Of a stretch of 64,000 bases of DNA, positions 17,709 to 26,399 are shown one piece after another. The position numbers and the translations under genes are program-made. The notes below the pieces were generated by a model. The model saw only the letters and a list, made by a program, of their open reading frames with translations. It ran no database searches and was not told the DNA's origin. The DNA lies in the NCBI RefSeq assembly GCF_014118685.1, contig NZ_JACFAK010000003.1, positions 124,001 to 188,000 on the forward strand. The letters are read 5' to 3'. Every line of letters starts with the position of its first letter. Position 1 is the first letter of the stretch. This stretch comes from Flaviflexus huanghaiensis (GTDB taxonomy: Bacteria > Actinomycetota > Actinomycetes > Actinomycetales > Actinomycetaceae).

Positions 17709-18701
17709 ATGGATGCCAATGCCTTCGCCCTCGCACACCAGCATGAATGGGACAGGCTCCGCCACCTGACGAAGCGGCGGTCTCTCAGCGGCCCCGAAAC
17801 TGACGAATTCATCCGTCTCTACCAGCGCACGGCAACCCATCTCGCGACGATCAGGACGAGTAGTCCGGATCCAAACCTTGTCTTGAGGCTCTCACAGCTC
17901 CTATCCGCGGCACGTGCCGAACTCAGCGGTGAGCGCGTCCTCACTCGTAGCGCAGTCGCCACGTTTTTCCGTATGACCCTTCCGCTCGCGTTCTACCGGG
18001 TGAGGTGGTGGACGGTCGGGGTCATGGTTGCGTTCCTCCTCATCGCGACAACGACCGCGATATATACGGCGACAATCCCGCAGGTCCTCGGGATGCTCGG
18101 CGGTGAGCAGGAATTGAGTCAGTACGCGAACGAGGCGTTTGCCGCCTACTATTCCGAATTCCCGTCGGCAGACTTCGCAGGGCAGGTGTGGACGAACAAC
18201 GCCCGCATTGCCGTCCAGGCCATCGCCGGTGGCATCACCGGAGTCGTCCCCGCCTTCGTTCTCTACGAGAACGCGGCCGCCATCGGCGCTTCGGCCGCGA
18301 TCATGCACGATCAGGACGGCCTCGGCGTGTTCTTCCAGCTCATCCTCCCGCACGGGCAACTGGAGCTCACCGCGATCTTCATCGCCGCCGGTGCCGGGTT
18401 GTCCCTGTTCTGGGCGATGGTTTCGCCGGGCTCGCGCACACGGGCACAGGCTCTCGCACAGGAAGGACGAACCACCGTCATCGTCGCCGTCGGTCTTGTC
18501 CTCATCCTCGCCGTTTCCGGCGCGATCGAAGGATTTGTCACACCCTCAGACCTGCCGTGGGTCGTTAAGATCCTCATCGGCACAATCGCGCTCGCGGCCT
18601 ACTGGGTCTACACGATCTGGGGCGGCAGGTGGGCGCTCGCACATGGTGGGTCCGCGGACCTCAGCGAGGAAGATGCGGGTTACTCCGTCCCGGTCGCATG
18701 A
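17709..18701 (+). CDS. SpoIIM-like (stage II sporulation protein M family) membrane protein
   Basis: A 330-residue membrane protein. The N-terminal ~110 residues are soluble and helical (EFIRLYQRTATHLATIR), followed by five or so membrane segments with NNARIAVQAIAGGITGVVPA and LILPHGQLELTAIFIAAGAG, which are the core SpoIIM-family motifs. In non-sporulating actinobacteria this gene pairs with an RDD gene and a MoxR-DUF58 operon. ATG at 17709 starts about 60 bp from the divergent RDD start. Function outside sporulation is unknown; an envelope role is likely. Confidence 0.82.
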   Translation: MDANAFALAHQHEWDRLRHLTKRRSLSGPETDEFIRLYQRTATHLATIRTSSPDPNLVLRLSQLLSAARAELSGERVLTRSAVATFFRMTLPLAFYRVRWWTVGVMVAFLLIATTTAIYTATIPQVLGMLGGEQELSQYANEAFAAYYSEFPSADFAGQVWTNNARIAVQAIAGGITGVVPAFVLYENAAAIGASAAIMHDQDGLGVFFQLILPHGQLELTAIFIAAGAGLSLFWAMVSPGSRTRAQALAQEGRTTVIVAVGLVLILAVSGAIEGFVTPSDLPWVVKILIGTIALAAYWVYTIWGGRWALAHGGSADLSEEDAGYSVPVA

Positions 18702-18746
18702 CGTTTTAAGCCGGAGGACGGCTCACTGCTGGATAAGCCTCGCCCG

Positions 18747-20030
18747 TCAGAGTTTCCCTGCTTCTTTGAGGTCGAGATAGGTGTCGGCGACCGTGGCTGG
18801 CAGGTGGGCCGGTGGGGCGAAGACGACGTGTGCTCCGAGGCGAGTGAGATGGTCGGCAAGGGCTCTCTCTTCGAGGAGTGCCCGGTGCGCTGCCGCTGCC
18901 TCATAAGCTGAGGCGGCGGTGCCGTCGATCTCTGTCATGTGCGCAAGCGCGGGGTCTTCGGCGACAGCAATGAGCACGGTGTGTCGGCGCAGGAGTGGAA
19001 TCGCCTCGAGGAGGCCGCCCGGGACAACACCAGAGTCGAGTGCGGTTGTGATGACAACAAGAGCGCGGTTGGACACGGTTTTCGTCACGGCGCCAGCGGC
19101 GCCGACCCAGTCTGTTTGAGCAAGGCTCGGATGGACGTCGGCAAGAGCAGTAGCGAGGGCGTGGATGGTCTCCCGCCGCCCGGGATCGACACGCACCCGC
19201 AGCCGATCATCGTGGGCAAGCACGTGTAGCCGGTCCCCGGATCGTTCCGCGAGAGCCGCGAGAAGAAGCGTCGTATCGATGCCGGAATCGAGCCTCGGCT
19301 CGTCACCGATCCGGATCGAGGCTGACCTGCCACAATCGAGGAGTGAGATGATGCGGCGGTCCCGTTCGGGCCGCCACGTCCTCACAAGTGTCTCGCCGCG
19401 GCGCGCGCTTGAGCGCCAGTCGATGGCGCGAACATCGTCTCCACGGACGTACTCTCGCAGGGAGTCGAACTCGGTGCCCTCGCCAGAGACGAGGAGAAGG
19501 CTCCGCCCCTCCATTTCCCGTAGCCGAGCGATCCTGCTCGGCAGGAATCGTCGCGCGCGGAACTGGGGGAGGACAGTGAGGGTCGACTCGTCGGGTTTGC
19601 TGAGCTGGCGGCCGGCGAGACCGAGGGGGCCGCGGGTACGGATAACGAGGGGACCAGCTGAGATCTTGCCTCGGCGGGAGGGCACAAGCCGGGACGTCAG
19701 GGTGATTGAGGCGCCCGGTTCGAGGCCGAAGTCGACGGTTGCGGGAGAAACACCCACCGAGGGTGGCCACCCGTTTCGCGCCGCGCCCACGAGCGGCCGT
19801 CGCCCCCCATTCGTCAGCGTAACTGTCGACTCTGCGGCGGTCCCGAGTCTCGTCGTGACGTCGGGCCGGTCACTGGAGATGTCGTTGGGGCGTCCCGCAA
19901 GGAGCCAGTCGAGACCGCTGAGGGCCGCAACGGCTACGATGACAATGACGGGCCACAGCCAGTCGCCACTCACAAGCCCAGCTGGTACCGCGAGGCTGGA
20001 GAGGACCGCCGACCTGGTCGTGACATGCAT
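18747..20030 (-). CDS. DUF58-domain protein
   Basis: A 427-residue protein: two hydrophobic segments at the N-terminus, a beta-rich middle, and the DUF58 core EFDSLREYVRGDDVRAIDW near residue 190, followed by a vWA-like C-terminal half (LLDCGRSAS, LVVITTALDSG). DUF58 proteins are regular partners of MoxR ATPases and are thought to be scaffolds or clients for membrane or metal-cofactor assembly. Its ATG overlaps the MoxR stop by 1 bp (TGATG in mRNA sense), so the two are translationally coupled. It is the last gene of a five-gene minus-strand operon. Confidence 0.88.
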   Translation of the reverse strand: MHVTTRSAVLSSLAVPAGLVSGDWLWPVIVIVAVAALSGLDWLLAGRPNDISSDRPDVTTRLGTAAESTVTLTNGGRRPLVGAARNGWPPSVGVSPATVDFGLEPGASITLTSRLVPSRRGKISAGPLVIRTRGPLGLAGRQLSKPDESTLTVLPQFRARRFLPSRIARLREMEGRSLLLVSGEGTEFDSLREYVRGDDVRAIDWRSSARRGETLVRTWRPERDRRIISLLDCGRSASIRIGDEPRLDSGIDTTLLLAALAERSGDRLHVLAHDDRLRVRVDPGRRETIHALATALADVHPSLAQTDWVGAAGAVTKTVSNRALVVITTALDSGVVPGGLLEAIPLLRRHTVLIAVAEDPALAHMTEIDGTAASAYEAAAAHRALLEERALADHLTRLGAHVVFAPPAHLPATVADTYLDLKEAGKL

Positions 20031-21022
20031 CAGCGTGGCACCGGGACCTGTGCGAGGACGTGATCGATGACGCGCTCGGTCGACATGCCGTCGAGCTCAG
20101 CCTCGGGCCGTAGCCTGACCCGATGCGTGAGCGCCGTCAGCGTCATTGCCTTGACATCGTCCGGGGTCGCATACGTGCGGCCTGACAGCCACGCCCACGC
20201 CTGTGACGTCCGTAGCAGTGCGGTCGCGCCTCGGGGGGAGACCCCGATCTCGACCGCGGGGGCGCTTCGCGTCGACCGGACGAGGTCGACGATGTAGGCC
20301 TGGATGGCTGGATGAACGTGGATACCCGCGATTTCCTGACGTGCCGCGAGGATCTCGGCCTCGCCGGCGGCGGGACTGATGAGGGCAAGATTGTTCGGGT
20401 CGAAGCCTGCGGCGTGGCGTCGAACAACCTCAAGCTCCGCATCGCGCTCCGGTAGCGGGACAGTGATTTTGAGAAGGAACCGGTCGAGCTGTGCCTCCGG
20501 AAGAGGATATGTTCCCTCGTATTCGATCGGGTTCTGGGTAGCGATGACCATGAACGGGTCCGGTAGATCCCGCGGCTCGCCATCGACCGTTACCCGGTGC
20601 TCCGCCATCGCTTCAAGCAGTGCCGCCTGCGTTTTTGGCGGGGTCCGGTTGATCTCATCGGCCAGGAGTAGCTGTGTGAACACTGGCCCCGGACGGAAAT
20701 CGAATGTCCCATCTCGGAAGATGAGTGAGCCCGTGAGATCGCCAGGCATGAGATCGGGAGTGAATTGCACCCTCTTCTCTTGCAGGTCGAGGCCTGCCGC
20801 GAGTGCTCGGACGAGCAGGGTTTTCGCGGTACCCGGCACGCCCTCGAGGAGGACATGACCGCCCGACAGTAGCCCGACGACAAGGCCCGCGAGGGCTTCC
20901 TCCTGGCCAATGACGGCCTTGCGGGTTTCGCCCGCGAGAGCCCCGAAGGCACGCTGGGTCGAGGTCGCACTGTCCTCTGGCTCTGGAACGGCGAGGCGGG
21001 GGCGGTATGACCGGTCATTCAT
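20030..21022 (-). CDS. MoxR-family AAA+ ATPase
   Basis: A 330-residue AAA+ protein. Walker A is GVPGTAKT at 61-68, Walker B LLADEIN at 118-124, and sensor 1 lies in [20 protein letters not shown]. The C-terminal lid contains [19 protein letters not shown], typical of MoxR. MoxR ATPases act as chaperone-like motors with DUF58/vWA partners. It starts inside the end of the DUF4350 gene (8-bp overlap) and its stop overlaps DUF58 by one base, giving a tightly coupled unit. Confidence 0.92.
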   Translation of the reverse strand: MNDRSYRPRLAVPEPEDSATSTQRAFGALAGETRKAVIGQEEALAGLVVGLLSGGHVLLEGVPGTAKTLLVRALAAGLDLQEKRVQFTPDLMPGDLTGSLIFRDGTFDFRPGPVFTQLLLADEINRTPPKTQAALLEAMAEHRVTVDGEPRDLPDPFMVIATQNPIEYEGTYPLPEAQLDRFLLKITVPLPERDAELEVVRRHAAGFDPNNLALISPAAGEAEILAARQEIAGIHVHPAIQAYIVDLVRSTRSAPAVEIGVSPRGATALLRTSQAWAWLSGRTYATPDDVKAMTLTALTHRVRLRPEAELDGMSTERVIDHVLAQVPVPR

Positions 21023-22112
21023 CGGTGAGCTCCTTTGAGAGGTCGGTGAGGGCGTTGGCCAGCGCGGCTAGCTCCGAGTCGGTGGCGGGGTCTGGTCCGT
21101 AAAGAAGATGGCGGACGTCGTGTGGAGAGCGGCCGCTGAGGTCCGACACCCGCTCGACCACCATGTCAGGGGTGGAGTCGGGAGGCAGTCCGAGGCGGCC
21201 AGTGTGACGGGCGATGGTCCCCGCACGTAGCGCGGCACCGGCATGGGAGGTGGCCCGACCGCGCTCGTACAGTCGCGCCCTGCCCCGCGCCGCTTCTGCC
21301 GAGGGAACGACTACGGGCAACTGTTCGGAGATCAGTGGGCCGAACGGGCGGCGCACGAGGATGCCGTACCAGAGGGCGACGAGGACGAAACCGATGAGGG
21401 CACCCGTCAGGGCAGGCGGAACGGTGCTTGGTTGGTCGACTCGCTCTGTTGCGGGCATGAGCCACGCGACTGAATCCGACTGCCCGAGCGCCCGCAGTGC
21501 GATCGCCGCGTTGTCGGCTTGGGCGAGGTTTGCGTTGATGAAGAGTTCAGGTGAGGCGACGTACATGACACGGTCGCGAATGAGGATGTGACGGCCGCCG
21601 TCGATCGGGAAGCAGCCGGCGGCGCCCACACCGACCGTCATCCCCTGCGCACCGTCGATTCCGTTCAACCACCCCTGCCCACACGAGGGCGGGACAATGT
21701 CATCTGGCGATCCGGCGAAGGTCCCCAGGCTCTTGCCGAGCCACTCCTGCGTGTCCTGGCCGCTCTCGGAGACAATGATGAGCCGTTCAGTGAGCAGCTG
21801 CTCCCGATCGGTGTCCGACAGGAGCAGATGCGGGTCCCAGACGAGGATGGTACCGCCAGCATCGAGAGCGTCTGACGCTGTGTGGACGACTGTTGTCGCG
21901 ATCCCACGGTCGGACAGGATGGCACCCAGCGCTCCCGCCCCGTCCGGTGAGACGGAGTCCGGGTGCATCGTCTGCTGGTTGTTGCGGCCCGACAGCGACG
22001 ATATCGCGATCGCGAGAGTGGCGATGATGAATGCGGCGAGAAAACCGAGGAGAAACCGCAACCATAGCGGGCGTGTGCGCGGCAGGACGGCGAAGCGGGC
22101 GTCGGTGCTCAT
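21015..22112 (-). CDS. DUF4350-domain membrane protein
   Basis: A 365-residue protein with an N-terminal membrane segment ([20 protein letters not shown]), a globular extracytoplasmic domain with [17 protein letters not shown] and a second hydrophobic segment near residue 240 ([20 protein letters not shown]). The pattern is that of DUF4350 proteins, which follow DUF4129 and precede MoxR in actinobacterial operons; the domain resembles a GATase-like fold. ATG at 22112 overlaps the upstream stop by 4 bp (ATGA) and was preferred to a start seven codons upstream. Biochemical role is unknown. Confidence 0.8.
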   Translation of the reverse strand: MSTDARFAVLPRTRPLWLRFLLGFLAAFIIATLAIAISSLSGRNNQQTMHPDSVSPDGAGALGAILSDRGIATTVVHTASDALDAGGTILVWDPHLLLSDTDREQLLTERLIIVSESGQDTQEWLGKSLGTFAGSPDDIVPPSCGQGWLNGIDGAQGMTVGVGAAGCFPIDGGRHILIRDRVMYVASPELFINANLAQADNAAIALRALGQSDSVAWLMPATERVDQPSTVPPALTGALIGFVLVALWYGILVRRPFGPLISEQLPVVVPSAEAARGRARLYERGRATSHAGAALRAGTIARHTGRLGLPPDSTPDMVVERVSDLSGRSPHDVRHLLYGPDPATDSELAALANALTDLSKELTDE

Positions 22113-22723
22113 ACCGGTGCCCCTGCCCTGCACTGGTCGACAAGCCCGGCCAACATGTCCGCATCCTCCGCATCCGCCTTTTCCCCGCCGTAAAGCACGG
22201 CATCGAAGATGTGTGCGCCCGGAGCGAGGGGGAGTCCGGTCGCGGCCGTGCCCTGGACTGCCGACTCACGCGCAGTTACGCCGGGGGTGGCGACGATGAG
22301 GCCGCGGCGGTCGAGGATGCGGATGCAGGCTCGGTAGTAGTCGACGCTCGCACTGCTGTAGTCACCCGCGCTATGCGCCCTCTTTGCGTCGCGTAGGAGG
22401 CGCTCTGCGCTGCGATCGTCGTCGAGGACGATGTCACGGTCTGCGTTCGCGCTGGTACGGGAGCGGAGCCTGCCGTAGATGATGGTGGACGCGGCGATGA
22501 TGACGACAAGGATGATGAGGGTGATCGAGCCAGTCCAGGCCGCGTCCGCGCCGAACGACACATTGAGCTTCTCAAGGATGTCGAGGACCCAGAGACCTAG
22601 CCGCTCGATGAGGGACATGCCGGGCTCAGAATACTTCGCCTGCCGCAGCTCGTCCTCAGCCCATCGCCGAGCCTCATCCCCTTCGGGGCTGAGGTCGGCC
22701 CCCAGGGCGGGGTGGAGGATCAT
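22109..22723 (-). CDS. DUF4129-domain membrane protein
   Basis: A 204-residue protein with one membrane segment near residues 65-85 (SITLIILVVIIAASTIIYG) and a cytosolic C-terminal domain containing DYSSASVDYYRACIRILDRRG, the DUF4129 pattern also seen at the end of some transglutaminase-like proteins. It overlaps both neighbours by 4 bp, consistent with one operon. Function is unknown; association with MoxR-DUF58 suggests an accessory role in the same membrane complex. Confidence 0.8.
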   Translation of the reverse strand: MILHPALGADLSPEGDEARRWAEDELRQAKYSEPGMSLIERLGLWVLDILEKLNVSFGADAAWTGSITLIILVVIIAASTIIYGRLRSRTSANADRDIVLDDDRSAERLLRDAKRAHSAGDYSSASVDYYRACIRILDRRGLIVATPGVTARESAVQGTAATGLPLAPGAHIFDAVLYGGEKADAEDADMLAGLVDQCRAGAPV

Positions 22724-23850
22724 TGCCTGCGGACGTCGTAGTGGAAGTTCTCCCGGACCATCCGAAGGTTGATGTAAATGACGTTTGCGACCGCCTGCGT
22801 GACCGCGATGACGACCGCCGAAATAAGGGCACCTGTGATCGTCGAGTAGATGACGGCACCGGTTGTTGTGCCAAACCCGAGGAAGGAGAAGAGAGCGACG
22901 ATGATCGACAAGACGATCGAAATGACGATCATGAGGACGAACGCGGCGGCGAGCGTGGCGAAGACCGACCAGAACCGCCCACGTGTCAGCTGGAAGGAGC
23001 GGACGATCGCATCGATCGGCCCACGCTGCTCGGCGACGAGCACGGGCACCGCGCAGGAGAGCCGCACCCCAAAGTAGAACATGGCGACCATGAGGACGAG
23101 GAAGAAGATGACGATGGCGCCATCGCCCGCGTCGGCCAGCGGAAACAAGAGGAGGGCGACAAGTGTAAGGGCGACGATCGCGAGGAAAGTGTAGAGGAAG
23201 TAGGCGAGAGCAAGCCTGCCCGAATCTCGGGTGGACATTGACAGCGCCTGGCCGATCGAGATCTTCCGGCCATACACCGCGCTCATCGCCGCATTGACTG
23301 CGGTTGTGTAGATGAAGAGGGCGGCGATAAACGAGATAAGGGTTGAGAGGATGCTGACGACGGCGAATCCGGTCGTCAGCGCGAGATTGTCAATCTCTAA
23401 TGGATCGATAGTCGTCAGCGAGGTCTCACCGGTGGTGAGGAGAAGGACTGTCGACAGCAACCCTGCGACGAGATAAACGATGAGGGGCAGAAGAACGAGG
23501 ACCTTCGGGTTGTAGCGCACGAGACGGATCGCTGCATCGATCTGTTCGAGGGGCGTGAGCGGATGAAGGGGGAAGGGTGCGCCGTTGAGCCCGCCGTAGG
23601 GGGCGGGCTGATAGTCGTTCGAACCCTGTCCGAACTGCCCATATGAGGAGTACTCGCCGTACGATGGCTGATCCGTTGGGCGATTGAAATAGCCGAACGT
23701 CTGCGGATTGTTCTCGGGGCTCTGACCGTTCTGGTTCGGTGCCTCGCCTTTCCAGCCTTGACCGTCCGACTGCTGGTCCCAGCCATCATGCGGCTGAGGG
23801 CTTCGGTCGTCGTCGTTGTGCGGATGCCAGCGCTGGTCATCATTCGACAT
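22720..23850 (-). CDS. GPDPase-membrane-domain-like protein with polar Asn/Gln/Pro-rich N-terminus
   Basis: A 376-residue protein. The first ~90 residues are polar and disordered in appearance (rich in Asn, Gln, Asp, Pro, Tyr). From about residue 95 there are six or so hydrophobic segments with IRLVRYNPKVLVLLPLIVYL and RGPIDAIVRSFQLTRGRFWS, resembling the membrane domain found at the N-terminus of some glycerophosphodiester phosphodiesterases (PF10110 type) but without a catalytic domain. It heads the MoxR operon and is divergent from mtrA with a 240-bp promoter region. Function is unknown. Confidence 0.7.
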   Translation of the reverse strand: MSNDDQRWHPHNDDDRSPQPHDGWDQQSDGQGWKGEAPNQNGQSPENNPQTFGYFNRPTDQPSYGEYSSYGQFGQGSNDYQPAPYGGLNGAPFPLHPLTPLEQIDAAIRLVRYNPKVLVLLPLIVYLVAGLLSTVLLLTTGETSLTTIDPLEIDNLALTTGFAVVSILSTLISFIAALFIYTTAVNAAMSAVYGRKISIGQALSMSTRDSGRLALAYFLYTFLAIVALTLVALLLFPLADAGDGAIVIFFLVLMVAMFYFGVRLSCAVPVLVAEQRGPIDAIVRSFQLTRGRFWSVFATLAAAFVLMIVISIVLSIIVALFSFLGFGTTTGAVIYSTITGALISAVVIAVTQAVANVIYINLRMVRENFHYDVRRQ

Positions 23851-24090
23851 ATTTTTCTCCTTCGTCTGCTACAGGACCATCTTTACACAGGGTGACCTAT
23901 ACGCCTACGGGCGTCGCGGTTTCTCCGCGGCGCGGCGCAGACCCGAGGTTCTTCACCCATGGCAGGTTGACCGTTTCACCTGCTGGGACGATAGGAGTCG
24001 GATCGGGCAGCGCGTGCTGTTCGGCAGGTCATATCGATACAGGCGGCCAGTGTGTCGAAAATTTCCTGCCGTTCATGTGAAACTGGTGGC

Positions 24091-24771
24091 ATGAACTCCC
24101 GCATTCTTGTCGTCGATGACGATCCGTCGATTTCGGAGATGGTTGCCATCCTCCTCGAGTCGGAGGGCTACGAGGTGACCGTCTGCGCCGACGGTCTGTC
24201 CGTGCTACCGCTGTACCGCGCCGAGAGGCCCGACCTCGTCCTCCTGGACGTTATGCTCCCAGGCCTCAACGGCGTTCAGGTCTGCACTGCGCTACGCGAA
24301 GAGTCGGACGTGCCGATTATTATGATGAGCGCGCTGACAGACTCGGTGGATGTCATTGCAGGGCTCGAGGCGGGGGCGGACGACTATGTGACGAAGCCAT
24401 TCGAGAACTCCGTCCTCATGGCCCGCATCAAGGCTCGCATGCGCAGACAGGAGCTTGAGCCCGAAATCCTCAAGGTCGCCGACCTGACGATCGACATCAC
24501 CGGGCACTCCGTCACGCGTGGCGACGAAACGCTCGCGCTCACGCCCCTGGAGTTCGACCTCCTCGTGGCCCTCGCCCGCAAGCCCCGCCAGGTGTTCTCA
24601 CGTGAAGAGCTTCTGGAGCTTGTCTGGGGCTACCGCCACAGTGCGGATACGCGACTCGTCAATGTTCATGTCCAGCGGCTACGCGCCAAGGTCGAGAAGG
24701 ATCCGGATAATCCGGAAGTTGTCCTAACCGTCCGCGGAGTCGGCTATCGGGCGGGTGCGGCGCGCGAGTGA
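24091..24771 (+). CDS. mtrA: DNA-binding response regulator MtrA
   Basis: A 226-residue OmpR/PhoB-type regulator. The receiver domain has the acidic pocket DDD (9-11), phospho-acceptor Asp53 in LLDVMLPG and Lys102 in YVTKP. The C-terminal winged helix (about 130-225) includes LTPLEFDLLVALARKPRQVF and VQRLRAKVEKDP. MtrA controls cell-wall turnover, division and osmotic adaptation in actinobacteria. ATG at 24091 begins exactly at the receiver; an in-frame ATG at 24052 would add 13 unlikely residues. Its stop overlaps the GTG of mtrB. Confidence 0.95.
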   Translation: MNSRILVVDDDPSISEMVAILLESEGYEVTVCADGLSVLPLYRAERPDLVLLDVMLPGLNGVQVCTALREESDVPIIMMSALTDSVDVIAGLEAGADDYVTKPFENSVLMARIKARMRRQELEPEILKVADLTIDITGHSVTRGDETLALTPLEFDLLVALARKPRQVFSREELLELVWGYRHSADTRLVNVHVQRLRAKVEKDPDNPEVVLTVRGVGYRAGAARE

Positions 24772-26399
24772 CCGATCAGGCGATAGAGGAGCGAACCGAA
24801 CCCAGCAGGGGCCGGCTCCTCGCCGACCGGCTTGGCGAGCTCTGGCGCTACATCAGCCAACGGCTCGAAGTCCGCGTCACCGGCATCCTCATCACAATCG
24901 TGGCCGTCTCGGTCGCCCTCACCTTCGGTATCGCCCTGTGGCGAATCAAGGACCAGGTATACGAGGACCGGATTGACGCGATCGTTGAAGAGTTTGGCGC
25001 TGACGCGCGGGCGGCTGACCAGCGTTTTGCTGCAACTATCGGCACCAACCCGGGCAATGTCCAAGAGACGGTCAAGACGATCGTTAACTCGATGTACGAC
25101 CCGTCCTCCTCCGTTGTCGGCGTCATGCTCATGAGGAGCGCGGACCAGCCCGCCAGCAGCATTCAGATCCTTGAGCCGAGCAATGGCCCGACGGTGCTCC
25201 GCGAGAGCATCACGGACGAGATGAGGGCGCAGACAGCGAACTCTGAAGCACTTCACTGGCAGCCTGTCGCCATTCCGAACGGCACCGGCGGGCATGTTCC
25301 AGGAGTTGTGTTCGGCATCTCTGTCACGGTTCCTGGAGCGGGGGACTACGAGCTCTATTCCTTCTATTCACTTGAAAACGAGCAGCGGCTCCTCAGCCTC
25401 GTCACGACCGTCCAGGTGTCCGCTGCGGTCCTTCTTCTTGCCCTGCTCGTCGCACTCTCCGTTGTCCTTGTGCGCATGGTCCTCGTTCCCATCCGAGAAG
25501 CATCTCGCAACGCCCGAAAGATTGCGGACGGCGCATTCGAGGTGCGGATGGACGTGCGCGGCGATGACGAGCTGGCGCATCTCGCGCAGTCGTTCAACCA
25601 GATGGCGTCTTCCCTCGACGAACAATTCACGCGGCTACAGAAGCTGTCGAAAGTGCAGCAGGATTTCGTTTCCGCGGTGTCGCACGAGCTACGTTCCCCG
25701 GTGACGACGATCCGGATGGCGGGCCAGCTCATTTACGACAAGCGCGCCGACCTACCGCCCTCACTTCAGCGCTCTGCCGAACTCATGCAACGTCAGCTCG
25801 TCAACCTCGACGCGATGCTCGCCGACCTGCTCGAGATCTCGCGATTCGACGCTGGCGCGATGGCTCTCAACGCCCAGAACGTTGACCTCGCAGAGGTGGT
25901 GGAAAGCGTGGTTGACATGGCTGCCCCCCTCGCCCGCGAATACGAGGTCCGGGTGACAATCGACGCAATCGGCGACACCTACGCCGTTGTCGAGCAACGG
26001 CGCATCGAGCGTATTGTGCGCAACCTCGTCGTCAACGCCATCGAGCATGCGGGCGACCGCGCGGTCCGCGTCGACGTTGTCGGTAACGAGACCGCCGTCG
26101 GTGTGCGCGTCGTCGACAACGGCATCGGTATGAGCCAAGAGCAGGCTGACCATGTCTTCGACCGGTTCTGGCGCGCCGACGCGGCGCGCGTACGCAAGGC
26201 GGGCGGAACAGGCCTCGGGCTGACAATCGCCCGCGAAGACGCCATCCTGCACGGCGGGGAGATCCGCGTCTGGGGTGTTCTCGGGGAAGGCTCGAGTTTC
26301 CTTCTCATCCTGCCGAGAGAACCCGGCGCGCCCTACACGGCACCGCTCGACGTCGAGGTGGACTTTGAGGAGCTCACGCTCGAGGAGGAGATGTCGTGA
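24768..26399 (+). CDS. mtrB: Sensor histidine kinase MtrB
   Basis: A 543-residue membrane kinase. The first span is at about residues 38-62, an extracytoplasmic sensor domain of some 140 residues follows, then a second span (LVTTVQVSAAVLLLALLVAL), a HAMP domain (ISEASRNARK-like region followed by DELAHLAQSFNQM), the phospho-acceptor His306 in SAVSHELRSPVTTIR, and an ATPase domain with NLVVNAIEHAG, DNGIGM and GGTGLGLTI. It partners MtrA. GTG at 24768 overlaps mtrA by 4 bp and the gene overlaps lpqB by 4 bp, the classic mtrA-mtrB-lpqB operon. Confidence 0.95.
   Translation: MTDQAIEERTEPSRGRLLADRLGELWRYISQRLEVRVTGILITIVAVSVALTFGIALWRIKDQVYEDRIDAIVEEFGADARAADQRFAATIGTNPGNVQETVKTIVNSMYDPSSSVVGVMLMRSADQPASSIQILEPSNGPTVLRESITDEMRAQTANSEALHWQPVAIPNGTGGHVPGVVFGISVTVPGAGDYELYSFYSLENEQRLLSLVTTVQVSAAVLLLALLVALSVVLVRMVLVPIREASRNARKIADGAFEVRMDVRGDDELAHLAQSFNQMASSLDEQFTRLQKLSKVQQDFVSAVSHELRSPVTTIRMAGQLIYDKRADLPPSLQRSAELMQRQLVNLDAMLADLLEISRFDAGAMALNAQNVDLAEVVESVVDMAAPLAREYEVRVTIDAIGDTYAVVEQRRIERIVRNLVVNAIEHAGDRAVRVDVVGNETAVGVRVVDNGIGMSQEQADHVFDRFWRADAARVRKAGGTGLGLTIAREDAILHGGEIRVWGVLGEGSSFLLILPREPGAPYTAPLDVEVDFEELTLEEEMS

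Noticed and set aside
19165-20070. 301-codon plus-strand frame opposite DUF58
   Set aside because: Arg/Ser-rich translation antisense to a clear DUF58 gene.
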